Shown piece after piece: positions 54,773 through 64,000 of a stretch of DNA of 64,000 bases. The position numbers were made by a program, and so were the translations under genes. The stretch comes from Hyphomicrobiales bacterium (GTDB lineage: Bacteria; Pseudomonadota; Alphaproteobacteria; Rhizobiales; Phreatobacteraceae), in the NCBI GenBank assembly GCA_017304475.1, contig JAFKKV010000018.1:186001-250000 (forward strand), in the 5' to 3' direction. The notes beneath the pieces are model-generated. The model was not told where the DNA came from. It did not search any database and worked only from the letters and a program-made list of their open reading frames with translations. Position 1 is the first letter of the stretch, and each line of letters begins with the position of its first letter.

Positions 54773-55618
54773 TCACTTCACGGCGGTCATGGTGACGCCG
54801 TCGATGAACCAGCGCTGGGCGGCGAGGAAGGCGATCACCAAGGGCGCGGTGATCGCGGTGGCGGCGGCCATCAGCGGGCCGTAATTGGTGCCCGCCTCGG
54901 CATTGTTGAAGAACACGACGCCGAGCGGCGGGGTCGCCAGGTGCTCGGACTGGATGACGATCAGCGGCCAGAAGAACTCGTTCCAGTTCCACACCAGCGA
55001 CAGGACGCCAAAGGCGATCACCGCCGGCACCGCGGTCGGCATCATGATGCGCCAGACGATGGCGAATTCGCCGAGACCGTCGAGCCGGGCGGCATTGATC
55101 AGATCGTCAGGCACGGTCAGGAAGAACTGGTGCATCAGGAAGATGCCGAAGACCGAGATGGTCGAGGGCAGGATGATCGCCGCGTAGCTGTCGAGCAGGC
55201 CGAATTTCCAGAACAGGATATAGAGCGGGATCGCCGTCACCTGATGCGGGATCAGGAGCCCGAGCAGCACCAGGAGGAACACGGTCTCCTTGCCGCGCCA
55301 GCGCAGCTTGGCCAGGGCATAGGCGCAGGGCAGCGCGACGATGAGCTGGCAAAGGAAGATCGAGCCGGTGACGATGAAGCCGTTCAGGATGAAGCGGGCG
55401 AGTGGCTGCTTGGTGAAGGCGGCCGCGTAATTCTCCCAGGCGTGCCAGACCTTGGGCAGCAGCGTGAATTCCGGCGAGAAGATCTCGCCCGACGGTTTCA
55501 GGCTGACCGAGATCATCAGCACGAAGGGTGCCAGCATGATCAGCGCGCCTGCGGCCAGCACGACATGCCGGAACAGGGCGAAGCCGATGCGGCCGGGCTG
55601 GATCGTCTTGGTGCGCAT
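54773..55618 (-). CDS. Ugp/Mal-type ABC permease (UgpE/MalG-like)
   Basis: A 281-residue permease with six TM helices. The EAA loop reads NAARLDGLGEFAIVWRIMMPTAVPAVIAF (cited in part), the carbohydrate-type MalG signature. The C-terminus ends FIDGVTMTAVK, typical of the family (FVxGLTxGAVK). ATG at 55618; the frame beyond is antisense overlap with the other permease and is rejected. Confidence 0.93.
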   Translation of the reverse strand: MRTKTIQPGRIGFALFRHVVLAAGALIMLAPFVLMISVSLKPSGEIFSPEFTLLPKVWHAWENYAAAFTKQPLARFILNGFIVTGSIFLCQLIVALPCAYALAKLRWRGKETVFLLVLLGLLIPHQVTAIPLYILFWKFGLLDSYAAIILPSTISVFGIFLMHQFFLTVPDDLINAARLDGLGEFAIVWRIMMPTAVPAVIAFGVLSLVWNWNEFFWPLIVIQSEHLATPPLGVVFFNNAEAGTNYGPLMAAATAITAPLVIAFLAAQRWFIDGVTMTAVK

Positions 55619-55626
55619 GGCGGGCC

Positions 55627-56562
55627 TCAGCCGTAATGGGTGCGCCGTTCCTGCAACTTCACCTGGACGAGGGTGATGAGCAGGACGAAGCCGAGAAAGA
55701 CGACGGTGAGAGCCGCCGCATAGGCCGAGCGCAGGAAGGAGAAGCCTTCCTGGTACATCTGGAACAGGAGCACGTTGGTCGCCTTGTTCGGCCCGCCATC
55801 GGTCAGCACCGAGACGGTGTCGAAGACCTGGAAGGCGCGTGTCGCGGTGATGGTGACGACGAACAGCATGGCCGGGCCGAGCATCGGCCAGGTGACCCGC
55901 CTGAACCGCTCGAACGGGCCATCGGCGCCGTCGACGGAGGCCGCCTCGTAGAGTTCTTTCGGCACGGCCTTGAGGCCGACGATGAACAGCACCATGGACA
56001 GGCCGACGGCCTGCCAGATGCCGATGACGCCGAGCGCGAAGATCGCCGTGTCCGGGTTCTTCAGCCAGTCCGTGGTCGGCAGGCCGACAAGCGACAGCAC
56101 GCGGTTGATCGCACCGAGGCTCGGATGGAAGGCGAACTGGAATACCAGCGCCATGGCCAGCAAGGTCGAGGTAACAGGCAGGAAGAAGGCCGCGCGATAG
56201 AAGCCGCGCAGGCTGGGTCCGGCCTCGATCAGCAGCGCCGCGCCGAGCCCGATGAAGACCGAGAGCGGCACCACGAAGGCGACATAGACGAGCGTGTTCT
56301 TCAGCGTCTTCCAGAACACCGGGTCGGCGATCATCTCCTGGTAATTGCCGAGGCCGATCCAGGCGATGGTCGGCATGCCGAAGGTCCAGTCGGTGAACGA
56401 CAAAACGAGCACGGCGACCGCCGGTCCGAGCAGCATGATCCACATCAGCGTGATCGCCGGTCCGGCCAGCACCCAGGCGGCGAGGATTTCGGCACGCGCG
56501 CCGGCGCGGCCCTTGGCACGGCGCGTGACGCCCTGCGGCAGGGCGAGAGCGATGTCAGCCAT
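55627..56562 (-). CDS. Ugp/Mal-type ABC permease (UgpA/MalF-like)
   Basis: A 311-residue permease with six TM helices. The EAA loop reads KELYEAASVDGADGPFERFRRVTWPMLGPAML (cited in part). Residues GGPNKATNVLLFQMYQEGF are the conserved periplasmic loop of MalF/UgpA types. Its ATG overlaps the end of the ATPase gene by eight bases, and it lies eight bases before the UgpE-like gene. Confidence 0.93.
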   Translation of the reverse strand: MADIALALPQGVTRRAKGRAGARAEILAAWVLAGPAITLMWIMLLGPAVAVLVLSFTDWTFGMPTIAWIGLGNYQEMIADPVFWKTLKNTLVYVAFVVPLSVFIGLGAALLIEAGPSLRGFYRAAFFLPVTSTLLAMALVFQFAFHPSLGAINRVLSLVGLPTTDWLKNPDTAIFALGVIGIWQAVGLSMVLFIVGLKAVPKELYEAASVDGADGPFERFRRVTWPMLGPAMLFVVTITATRAFQVFDTVSVLTDGGPNKATNVLLFQMYQEGFSFLRSAYAAALTVVFLGFVLLITLVQVKLQERRTHYG

Positions 56563-57742
56563 GGGCGGCCTCGCGGACCCGCTCGCGCGGTGCGGTGAAG
56601 GCGGTCTCGCGCGGCCGCAGGCGCTTGCCGTCGGTGCCGAAGACCAGGATGCGCGACGGGCGGACGCCCAGCGTCACCGCCTCGCCGATGGCGAGGGCTG
56701 CGCCGGCGACCGGCTCGACCCGCGCGATCATCGGCTTGGCTAGGGGTTGGGCGCCGACATGGACGAGCGTCTCGGAGCCGAGATGTTCGAGGTGGCGGAT
56801 CGTGCCCGACACGGTCGCGGCCTCGGTACGGGCGCCCTGCATCAAGATGAAGGCTTCCGGCCGGATCGCCACCGTGACGGAAGCGCCGGCCGGCGCGGCA
56901 ACCGCGATCGGCCAGGTCCGGCCGAGCACGTCGACCGCGCCGTCGGTATGGACGGTCGCCGGAATGCAGTTGATGTCGGGCGTGCCGATGAAGGTGGCGA
57001 CCGCGAGATCGGCGGGATCGTCATAGATCGTCTGCGGCGCGGCGACCTGCAGCAGGTGACCGCCCATCATGACCGCGACGCGATCCGACATGGTCATGGC
57101 TTCGGCCTGGTCATGGGTGACATAGACGAAGGTCGCGCCGAGGCTGCGATGCAGTTCGGCGATCTCGGCGCGCGCCTGGACGCGCATCTTGGCGTCGAGG
57201 TTCGACAGGGGCTCGTCCATCAGGAAGGCCTTGGGCTGGCGCACCATGGCGCGGCCCAACGCTACGCGCTGGCGCTGGCCGCCGGACAGCTGCGCCGGCC
57301 GGCGGCTGAGCAGGTGGCCGATCGACAGGCTTTCGGCGACGCCACGCATATCGGCCTGGATGCCGGCGCGCTTGGCCGCCGATCCCGGCACCAGGCGGCC
57401 GATCAGCGGCAGCCGCTCGATCGCCGACAGCCGCCGCATGGTCAGCGGCAGGGCAATGTTCTCGGCCACCGTCATATAGGGGTAGAGCGCATAGGACTGG
57501 AACACCATGGCGACGTCGCGCGCCTTGGGCGGCAGGTCGTCGACCATGGTGTCGCCGATGAACACGTCGCCGGCGTCCTGGGTCTCGAGCCCGGCCAGGA
57601 TCCTGAGCAGCGTCGTCTTGCCGCAACCGGACGGCCCGACGAGGGTCAGGAATTCGCCATCGGCAATGTCGAGCGACACGCCGTGCAGCACGGCGGCGTC
57701 CTTGAAACTCTTGCTGACTGCCTTGATCGAAATACCGGCCAT
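56555..57742 (-). CDS. Ugp/Mal-type ABC ATPase (UgpC/MalK-like)
   Basis: A 395-residue ATPase. Walker A GPSGCGKTT is at 36-44, Q-loop VFQSYALYPYMTV, signature LSGGQRQRVALGRA, Walker B FLMDEPLSNLDAK and switch VTHDQ. The C-terminal half is the TOBE/regulatory domain (VAIRPEAF). A ~25-residue insertion, SAIERLPLIGRLVPGSAAK, in the helical domain is unusual. ATG at 57742 is preferred to the longer frame, which runs into the operator region. It is the first gene of the leftward operon. Confidence 0.93.
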   Translation of the reverse strand: MAGISIKAVSKSFKDAAVLHGVSLDIADGEFLTLVGPSGCGKTTLLRILAGLETQDAGDVFIGDTMVDDLPPKARDVAMVFQSYALYPYMTVAENIALPLTMRRLSAIERLPLIGRLVPGSAAKRAGIQADMRGVAESLSIGHLLSRRPAQLSGGQRQRVALGRAMVRQPKAFLMDEPLSNLDAKMRVQARAEIAELHRSLGATFVYVTHDQAEAMTMSDRVAVMMGGHLLQVAAPQTIYDDPADLAVATFIGTPDINCIPATVHTDGAVDVLGRTWPIAVAAPAGASVTVAIRPEAFILMQGARTEAATVSGTIRHLEHLGSETLVHVGAQPLAKPMIARVEPVAGAALAIGEAVTLGVRPSRILVFGTDGKRLRPRETAFTAPRERVREAAHG

Positions 57743-57781
57743 GGATCGTTCGCCCGATCGTCCTGGACGAGGCCCCAAGGG

Positions 57782-57831
57782 CCTCACATGTGAGGCTTGC
57801 GACCTCACTTGTCGGCATTAACTCGACAAGT
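57782..57831. promoter_or_regulatory. Two inverted repeats in the ugp-type promoter region
   Basis: CCTCACATGTGAGG (57782-57795) is a perfect 14-nt palindrome. ACTTGTCG (57807-57814) and CGACAAGT (57824-57831) are exact inverted repeats nine bases apart. Both lie between the regulator gene and the ATPase start, on a promoter-proximal spot. They are candidate sites for the PhnF-like regulator. Confidence 0.55.
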
Positions 57832-57879
57832 TAACGGGCGTGTGACGGTCGGTTTCCGGGAGCGAGGACGTGGCGGCGA

Positions 57880-58596
57880 TCAGAGGGTGTCGACGCGCAC
57901 GACCAGGCTGCCATTGGGGATCACGGCATTGCCGTAGAGCAGGGCGCGGCCCTCGGCGTCGCGGTCGACATACATCATGACCAGGACCGGGGCATCGAGC
58001 GGGATGGCCAGCGCCTCCGCTTCGCAGGGGCGGGGCATGCGGCAGTCGATCCAGGTCGAGGCGCGGAAGAAGCGCTCGACGCCGAATTCCCGGAGCGCCT
58101 CGGTATAGCTGCCGGTGCGGGCGACCGCCGCATCGATGCCGGCGAAGCGGTCGCGATCGAAGACGTGGTAGCTGTAGATCAGCAAAGCCGGCGTCGAGCC
58201 GCGGACGGTCTCGACCATCAGGATCGGCGCCCCCTGGGCAAGGCCGAGCATCTCGGCGATCGCGACCGAAGCCGGACGCTCGGAGACGCCGACGAGACGG
58301 CCGGACGGCGCGGCATTCATCTCGCGCTCGATCTCGCTCCATTTGGAATCGCGGGTGATGCGATATTCCGGCGGCCGGTCTTCGACGAAAACGCCACGTC
58401 CGCGCCGCGCCCGGGCAAGCCCGGCGATCGCCAGATTGGCGAGTGCGGTGCGAACGGTGTGGCGGTTGACCTGGAACCGTTCGGCCAGATCATGCTCGGA
58501 GGGCAGCTGATCGCCGGGCCCGATCAGGCCGGAACGGATCTCCGCCTCGAGCTCGCTCTGGATCAGCCGCCAGACCGGAAATCGGTTCTTCGCCAT
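57880..58596 (-). CDS. GntR-family regulator, HutC/PhnF (UTRA) subfamily
   Basis: A 238-residue regulator. The winged helix includes LEAEIRSGLIGPGDQLPSEHDLAERFQVNRHTVRTALANL (16-55, cited in part). The UTRA ligand domain follows, with GAPILMVETVRGSTPALLIYSYHVFDRDRFAGI (cited in part) and a YTEALREFGVERFFRAS segment typical of PhnF. The frame extends to 58872 without homology, so ATG 58596 is used. It is collinear with the Ugp-type operon 138 bases away and probably responds to a phosphorylated or phosphonate-like ligand. Confidence 0.88.
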   Translation of the reverse strand: MAKNRFPVWRLIQSELEAEIRSGLIGPGDQLPSEHDLAERFQVNRHTVRTALANLAIAGLARARRGRGVFVEDRPPEYRITRDSKWSEIEREMNAAPSGRLVGVSERPASVAIAEMLGLAQGAPILMVETVRGSTPALLIYSYHVFDRDRFAGIDAAVARTGSYTEALREFGVERFFRASTWIDCRMPRPCEAEALAIPLDAPVLVMMYVDRDAEGRALLYGNAVIPNGSLVVRVDTL

Positions 58597-58998
58597 CTCA
58601 CGCTCTCGGGGCGCCGCGGCGCGACCGCCGCGACAATGGGCACGGCATGCCGTGTTTGGCGCCCGTCGGTGGCTCATAGCATGGCCGGACCCGGCGAAGA
58701 TGACGGTCGCGCCGCCGTCATGGTCATGTTCGCACCTCGATCCGCCGGCTCTTGTCCAGGGCATACAAGCGGTTTTTCCATCCGCTAAAGTGCGGATCGC
58801 GCTTTGTCGTAGCCACGCTAACCTGCCCCGCGATGGAACTGGCCCACACCTTGCTTTGCTGCGCTGCCGCATAAGGGGGGATCAGGCCAGGCAACCGAAA
58901 CGACGACCCATGCACTCCGGTGCATCAAGAAGAAACGTGCATTCCAGAACGCCGCATCAAGCGGCGTGCGTCAAAGACGGTGGACGAGGGGCATTTCA
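58597..58998. other. Divergent promoter region
   Basis: These 402 bases separate the leftward regulator from the rightward importer. ATCCGC-TAAAGT-GCGGAT (58780-58797) is a perfect 6-bp inverted repeat and a candidate operator. No gene seen; open frames on both strands are not supported. Confidence 0.5.
58780..58797. promoter_or_regulatory. Inverted repeat, candidate operator
   Basis: ATCCGC and GCGGAT flank six bases, TAAAGT. It is about midway between the divergent genes. The bound regulator is not identified. Confidence 0.35.
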
Positions 58999-60789
58999 AT
59001 GAAAGAGCAAGAACTGCGCGGCCTGGTCGCGGAGGTGAAGGACGGTACGCTGTCGCGGCGCAGCTTCGTTCAGCGCATGGTGGCGCTCGGCCTGACGGCG
59101 CCCATGGCGACCATGATGCTGGCCCATCACGGCGTCGCCATGGCGCAGCCGGCAAGCGCCTATACGCCGACCAAGGCAGGCGGCGGCGGCCCCCTGAAGC
59201 TCCTGTTCTGGCAGGCGCCGACTTTGCTCAATCCGCATTTCGCCGTCGGCACCAAGGACCAGGAGGGCTCGCGCCTGTTCTACGAGCCGCTGGCCGGCTG
59301 GGACCCGGACGGCAATATGGTGGCGATCCTCGCCGCCGAAGTGCCGAGCCGGGAGAATGGCGGGCTTGCCGCCGACGGCATGTCGGTGACCTGGAAGCTG
59401 AAGCGCGGCGTCAAATGGCACGATGGCAAGCCGTTCACCGCCGATGACGTGGTGTTCACCTGGAAATATGCCTCAAACCCCGAGACCGCGGCGGTCACCT
59501 CGGGCAGCTACACCGACGTGGTTGCCGAGAAGATCGACGATTACACCGTTGTGGTGAAATTCAAGAAGCCGACGCCGTTCTGGGGCGATGCCTTCGTCGC
59601 GGCCCTCGGCCAGATCATTCCTAAGCACCTGTTCGAGGACTATATCGGCGCCAAGTCGCGCGACGCGCCGACCAATCTCAAGCCGGTCGGCACGGGGCCC
59701 TATCGTTTCGTCGAGTTCAAGCCGGGCGATATCGTGCGGGGCGAACGCAATCCCGACTATCACATCGCCAACCGGCCCTATTTCGACACGGTCGAAATGA
59801 AGGGCGGCGGCGATGCCGTCTCGGCGGCGCGCGCGGTGCTGCAGACCGGCGAATTCGACTATGCCTGGAACACGCAGGTCGAGGACGAGGTCCTGCTGCG
59901 CATGGAGACCGGCGGCAAGGGCAAGACCGCGATCACCGAGGGCGGTGACATCGAGTTCATCCAGCTGCAGACCTGCGACCCCTGGACCGAGGTCGACGGC
60001 GAGCGCGCCAGCCTCAAGGTGCCGCACCCGATCTTCACCGACAAGGCGGTGCGCCAGGCGATCGGCATGCTGGTCGACCGGACCTCGATCCAGAAGTTCA
60101 TCTATGGCCGCACCGGCGTCGCCACGCCGAACTTCCTGACCAATCCGAAGCAGTTCCGATCGGCCAAGACGACCTGGGAGTTCAACACCGAGAAGGCGGC
60201 CCAGCTGCTCGAAAGCGCCGGCTGGAAGCGCGGTTCGGACGGCATTCGCGTCAAGGACGGCAAGCGCCTGAAATTCGTCTTCCAGACGTCGATCAACGCC
60301 CCGCGCCAGAAGACCCAGGCGATCATCAAGCAGGCCTGCCAGCGCGCCGGCATCGACCTCGAGCTCAAATCGGTGGTCGGCTCGGTGTTCTTCTCCTCCG
60401 ATGTCGCCAATCCCGACACCTACACCAAGTTCTACTGCGACATTCAGATGTTCACCACGACCATGACGCAGCCGGACGCCGAGCGCTTCATGAACCAATA
60501 TTGTTCGTGGGAAGCCGCCACCAAGGAGAACAAGTGGCAGGGCCGCAACATCGTCCGCTGGCGCAGCGAGGAATATGACAAGCTGTTCCGCGCGGGCCAG
60601 GGCGAGCTCGATCCGGTCAAGCGTGCCGCGCTGTTCATCCAGATGAACGACCTGGTCATCGCCGACGGGCACGTCATGGGTGTGGTGAACCGGCCCAAGA
60701 CGGCTGCCGTCATCAACAAGCTGAAGACCAATGTGAGCGGCTGGGACAATTCGCTCTGGTTCATCGGGGAATGGTTCCGCGAGGCATGA
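58999..60789 (+). CDS. Dpp/Opp-type substrate-binding protein (family 5), large
   Basis: A 596-residue periplasmic protein, longer than the usual ~530. A long n-region is followed by a twin-Arg motif in LSRRSFVQRM, with cleavage near AMAQ. Family 5 landmarks are VTWKLKRGVKWHDGKPFTADDVVFTWKY (cited in part), GTGPYRFVEFKPGD and FTDKAVRQAIGMLVDR. Peptide-type binding. The ATG at 58999 follows GACGAGGGG. It starts the rightward importer operon and shares the divergent region with the PhnF-like gene. Confidence 0.92.
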   Translation: MKEQELRGLVAEVKDGTLSRRSFVQRMVALGLTAPMATMMLAHHGVAMAQPASAYTPTKAGGGGPLKLLFWQAPTLLNPHFAVGTKDQEGSRLFYEPLAGWDPDGNMVAILAAEVPSRENGGLAADGMSVTWKLKRGVKWHDGKPFTADDVVFTWKYASNPETAAVTSGSYTDVVAEKIDDYTVVVKFKKPTPFWGDAFVAALGQIIPKHLFEDYIGAKSRDAPTNLKPVGTGPYRFVEFKPGDIVRGERNPDYHIANRPYFDTVEMKGGGDAVSAARAVLQTGEFDYAWNTQVEDEVLLRMETGGKGKTAITEGGDIEFIQLQTCDPWTEVDGERASLKVPHPIFTDKAVRQAIGMLVDRTSIQKFIYGRTGVATPNFLTNPKQFRSAKTTWEFNTEKAAQLLESAGWKRGSDGIRVKDGKRLKFVFQTSINAPRQKTQAIIKQACQRAGIDLELKSVVGSVFFSSDVANPDTYTKFYCDIQMFTTTMTQPDAERFMNQYCSWEAATKENKWQGRNIVRWRSEEYDKLFRAGQGELDPVKRAALFIQMNDLVIADGHVMGVVNRPKTAAVINKLKTNVSGWDNSLWFIGEWFREA

Positions 60790-60835
60790 TGATGACGTGC
60801 CTCGGTAGGGTTCGTTCTGACCGGCGAGGCGGCTG

Positions 60836-61795
60836 ATGGGCAACTACCTCGTCCGGCGTCTCCTGATCGCGATACCGAGCTTGCTCGGTATCAGCCTCGT
60901 GCTCTTCACCGTCCTGGCGCTCGCCCCCGGCGATCCATTCGGCGAGCTCGCGACCAATCCCAATGTGCCTCCCGAAGTCCGGGAGGCACTGCGCATCAAG
61001 TTCGGCCTCGATGACCCGATCATGGTGCGCTACCTGCGTTGGCTCGCCGCCATGGCCCAGGGCGACTGGGGCTTTTCCTTCGCCAGCCGCATCAATGTCG
61101 ACACGCTGATCCTGCAGCGGCTGCCGACCACCTTGTTCGTGGTCGGCTCGTCGCAGATCCTCGCCTTGATGATCGCCATGCCGATCGGGGTCTATGCCGC
61201 GACCAAGCCCTATTCGGTGTTCGACCAGATCGCCAATACGCTGGCCTTTGTCGGCTTCTCGCTGCCGACCTTCTTCACCGGCCTGCTGTTCATCCTGGTG
61301 TTCAGCGTCCAGCTCGACTGGTTGCCCTTCGTCTATCGCTCGGACATCAGCGCCACCGGCTGGCAATTCTATTGGCAGCATCTGCGCCAGGCGATCATGC
61401 CGATCGCGGTGCTCGGCCTGTTCCAGGCGGCCTCCTACACCCGCTACATCCGCTCGGCCGTGCTCGACGTGATCCGGCTCGACTATGTCACGACGGCCCG
61501 TGCCAAGGGCCTCGACGAGGGCGTGGTCATCGTCAAGCACGTGGTGCGCAACGCCATGATCCCTGTCGTCACGCTGGTGGCGCTGCAGATGCCGGCGATC
61601 TTCGGCGGCGCCATCGTCACCGAGCAGATCTTCCGCGTGCCCGGCATCGGCTCGCTTTTGATCGACGCCATTCTCGCCAACGACACGCCGGTCATCATGG
61701 CGGTGACCTTCGTGTTTTCCTGTCTCGTGGTCTTTTTCAATCTGGTGGCCGATATCCTCTATGGCTGGCTCGACCCCCGCATCTCCTACCGCTGA
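60836..61795 (+). CDS. Dpp/Opp-type ABC permease (DppB-like)
   Basis: A 319-residue permease. The N-terminus NYLVRRLLIAIPSLLGISLVLF (cited in part) and APGDPFGELATNPNVPPEVREALR are typical of DppB. The EAA loop reads TARAKGLDEGVVIVKHVVRNAMIPV (cited in part). It ends WLDPRISYR. It overlaps the next permease gene by 35 bases. Confidence 0.94.
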   Translation: MGNYLVRRLLIAIPSLLGISLVLFTVLALAPGDPFGELATNPNVPPEVREALRIKFGLDDPIMVRYLRWLAAMAQGDWGFSFASRINVDTLILQRLPTTLFVVGSSQILALMIAMPIGVYAATKPYSVFDQIANTLAFVGFSLPTFFTGLLFILVFSVQLDWLPFVYRSDISATGWQFYWQHLRQAIMPIAVLGLFQAASYTRYIRSAVLDVIRLDYVTTARAKGLDEGVVIVKHVVRNAMIPVVTLVALQMPAIFGGAIVTEQIFRVPGIGSLLIDAILANDTPVIMAVTFVFSCLVVFFNLVADILYGWLDPRISYR

Positions 61796-62701
61796 CGTCG
61801 GCATCGCCGCCGCCGCTCCGACAAAACATGTCTCGCCGGGCCTCGACGCCTGGCGGCGTTTCCGCCGGCATCGCCTGGCGGTCGTCAGCGGCGGCATCCT
61901 CATCCTGATGATCCTGGCGATCGTCTTCGGGCCCTGGCTCTGGCGCGTGCCGATCGACGAGATCGACTTCAGCGCCCGCCTGGCGCGGCCGTCCTGGGCC
62001 CATCCCTTCGGCACCGACGATCTCGGCCAGGACCTGCTGGCCCGGATGATCTATGGCGGGCGCATCTCGCTTGCCGTCGGCCTCGCCGCCATGCTGGTGG
62101 CGGTGACGGTGGGAACCATTATCGGCGCGATTGCCGGCATTTCGCGCGGCAGTGTCGACGCCGTCCTGATGTGGGTGACCGACCTGTTCCTGTCGCTGCC
62201 GCAGCTGCCGCTGCTGCTCCTGGTCATCTATCTCTTCCGCGACGCCCTGAAATCCATGTTCGGCGTCGAGGGCGGCGTCTTCATCCTGATCGTCGTGGTC
62301 ATCGGCGGCCTGCGCTGGATGCCGGTGGCGCGCCTGGTGCGGGCGCAGTTCCTGTCGCTGCGCGAGAAGGAATTCGTCGAGGCGGCACGCGCGCTTGGCG
62401 CTTCCAAATGGCGCCAGGTGGTCAGGCATATCCTGCCCAATGCGCTCGGGCCGGTGATCGTCGCCGGCACGATCGACGTCGCCGCCGCGATCATCGCGGA
62501 ATCGACCTTGTCCTTCCTTGGCCTCGGCTTCCCGCCGGATATTCCCACCTGGGGGCGCATTCTGTTCGACGCCAAGGACTATCTCGACCACGCGCCGCAT
62601 TGGGCGCTGTTCCCGGGCGCCGCGATCTTCCTGACCGTGCTGTCGATCAATTTCATCGGCGACGGCCTGCGCGACACGCTCGACCCCCGCAAGGTGATGT
62701 A

Positions 62702-62702
<1 letters not shown>
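61761..62702 (+). CDS. Dpp/Opp-type ABC permease (DppC-like)
   Basis: A 313-residue permease. [22 protein letters not shown] (cited in part) is the DppC signature. The EAA loop reads [26 protein letters not shown] (cited in part), then the ending [20 protein letters not shown]. The 35-base overlap with dppB is long but frames are clear; an ATG is present at 61761. The stop overlaps the ATPase start (TAATG). Confidence 0.93.
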
Positions 62703-63714
<1,012 letters not shown>

Positions 63715-63718
<4 letters not shown>

Positions 63719-64000
63719 CCGAGCCCCTTCTCAGCGTCAAGAACCTGGTCAAGAACTACGCGATAACGGGCGGATTGCTGTCGCGCGAGGTCGGCCGCGT
63801 CCATGCCGTCGACGGCGTCAATTTCGACATCAAGGCCGGCGAGACGCTCGGCCTGGTCGGCGAATCCGGCTGCGGCAAATCGACCACCGGACGCTGCATC
63901 CTCCGGCTGATCGAGCCGACCGCCGGCGAGATCTGGTTCGAGGGCAAGGACGTCATGTCGCTTGGCCATGACGCGCTGACGGCGCTGCGCCGCGACATGC
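63715..64000 (+). CDS. Dpp/Opp-type ABC ATPase, OppF/DppF-like (3' end outside window)
   Basis: GTG at 63715 overlaps the oppD-like stop (GTGA). Ninety-five codons are visible. They read [19 protein letters not shown] and [44 protein letters not shown] (cited in part), with Walker [10 protein letters not shown]. This is the OppF pattern (RxVxAVDGV, GCGKST). The frame is open to the last base, so the gene continues beyond the window and carries the rest of the ATPase. Confidence 0.9.

Overview
The window is a high-GC stretch of an alphaproteobacterial chromosome. It most likely belongs to the Hyphomicrobiales (Rhizobiales). The reasons are the ftsZ-lpxC-bamD-recN-ligA order, the Pro/Ala-rich FtsZ linker, alpha-type promoter spacing, many solute-uptake ABC systems, and LysR/GntR regulators at nearly every catabolic locus. 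I cannot name the genus from sequence alone.

Layout. (1) 1-8433 is a conserved envelope and DNA-maintenance block: the 3' end of ftsZ, then lpxC, bamD, recN, a periplasmic Clp-like protein and ligA. (2) 8481-14637 holds a DEDD exonuclease fused to a SWIM zinc finger, a DUF1127-like small protein behind two PhaR-type boxes, a thioesterase, an LDHD/GlcD-type flavoprotein, a small secreted Cys protein, and a LysR/NmrA-like divergent pair. (3) 14735-21259 contains a second copy of the small secreted protein and a tightly overlapping operon: an orphan TRAP solute-binding protein, a two-TM histidine kinase, a REC-DUF3369-kinase hybrid and an OmpR-type regulator. (4) 21565-29238 is accessory: small secreted proteins, an L,D-transpeptidase, tRNA-Phe immediately followed by a degraded integrase and a methyltransferase fragment (an old integration scar), methyltransferases, a GT-C-like membrane protein and a GrdB-like Cys protein. 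(5) 29341-35934 is a ClC channel plus a GntR-controlled polar amino-acid ABC importer operon that ends in a class IV aminotransferase fold lacking the expected PLP lysine. (6) 36026-40524 is a LysR-controlled dienoyl-CoA-reductase-type SDR, an acyl-CoA ligase and a Bug/TctC binding protein. (7) 40574-45310 is a leftward livG-F-K-H-M branched-chain-type importer. (8) 45604-51981 is a leftward Dpp/Opp-type importer ending in a sugar-phosphate isomerase-like TIM barrel. (9) 52271-52471 is a 201-nt cruciform-like inverted repeat. (10) 52510-58596 is a PhnF-like regulator, a Ugp-type importer and a calcineurin-fold phosphoesterase, probably for uptake and hydrolysis of a phosphorylated organic compound. 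(11) 58999-64000 is a rightward Dpp/Opp importer cut by the window end.

How it fits together. The right half is a run of six import systems or orphan binding proteins, most in an operon with one enzyme and next to a local regulator. This is the usual architecture of an oligotrophic scavenger. The points most worth checking are the lysine-less aminotransferase fold, the exonuclease-SWIM fusion, the TRAP-binding-protein signalling operon, the tRNA-Phe scar, the PhaR boxes and the 201-nt repeat.
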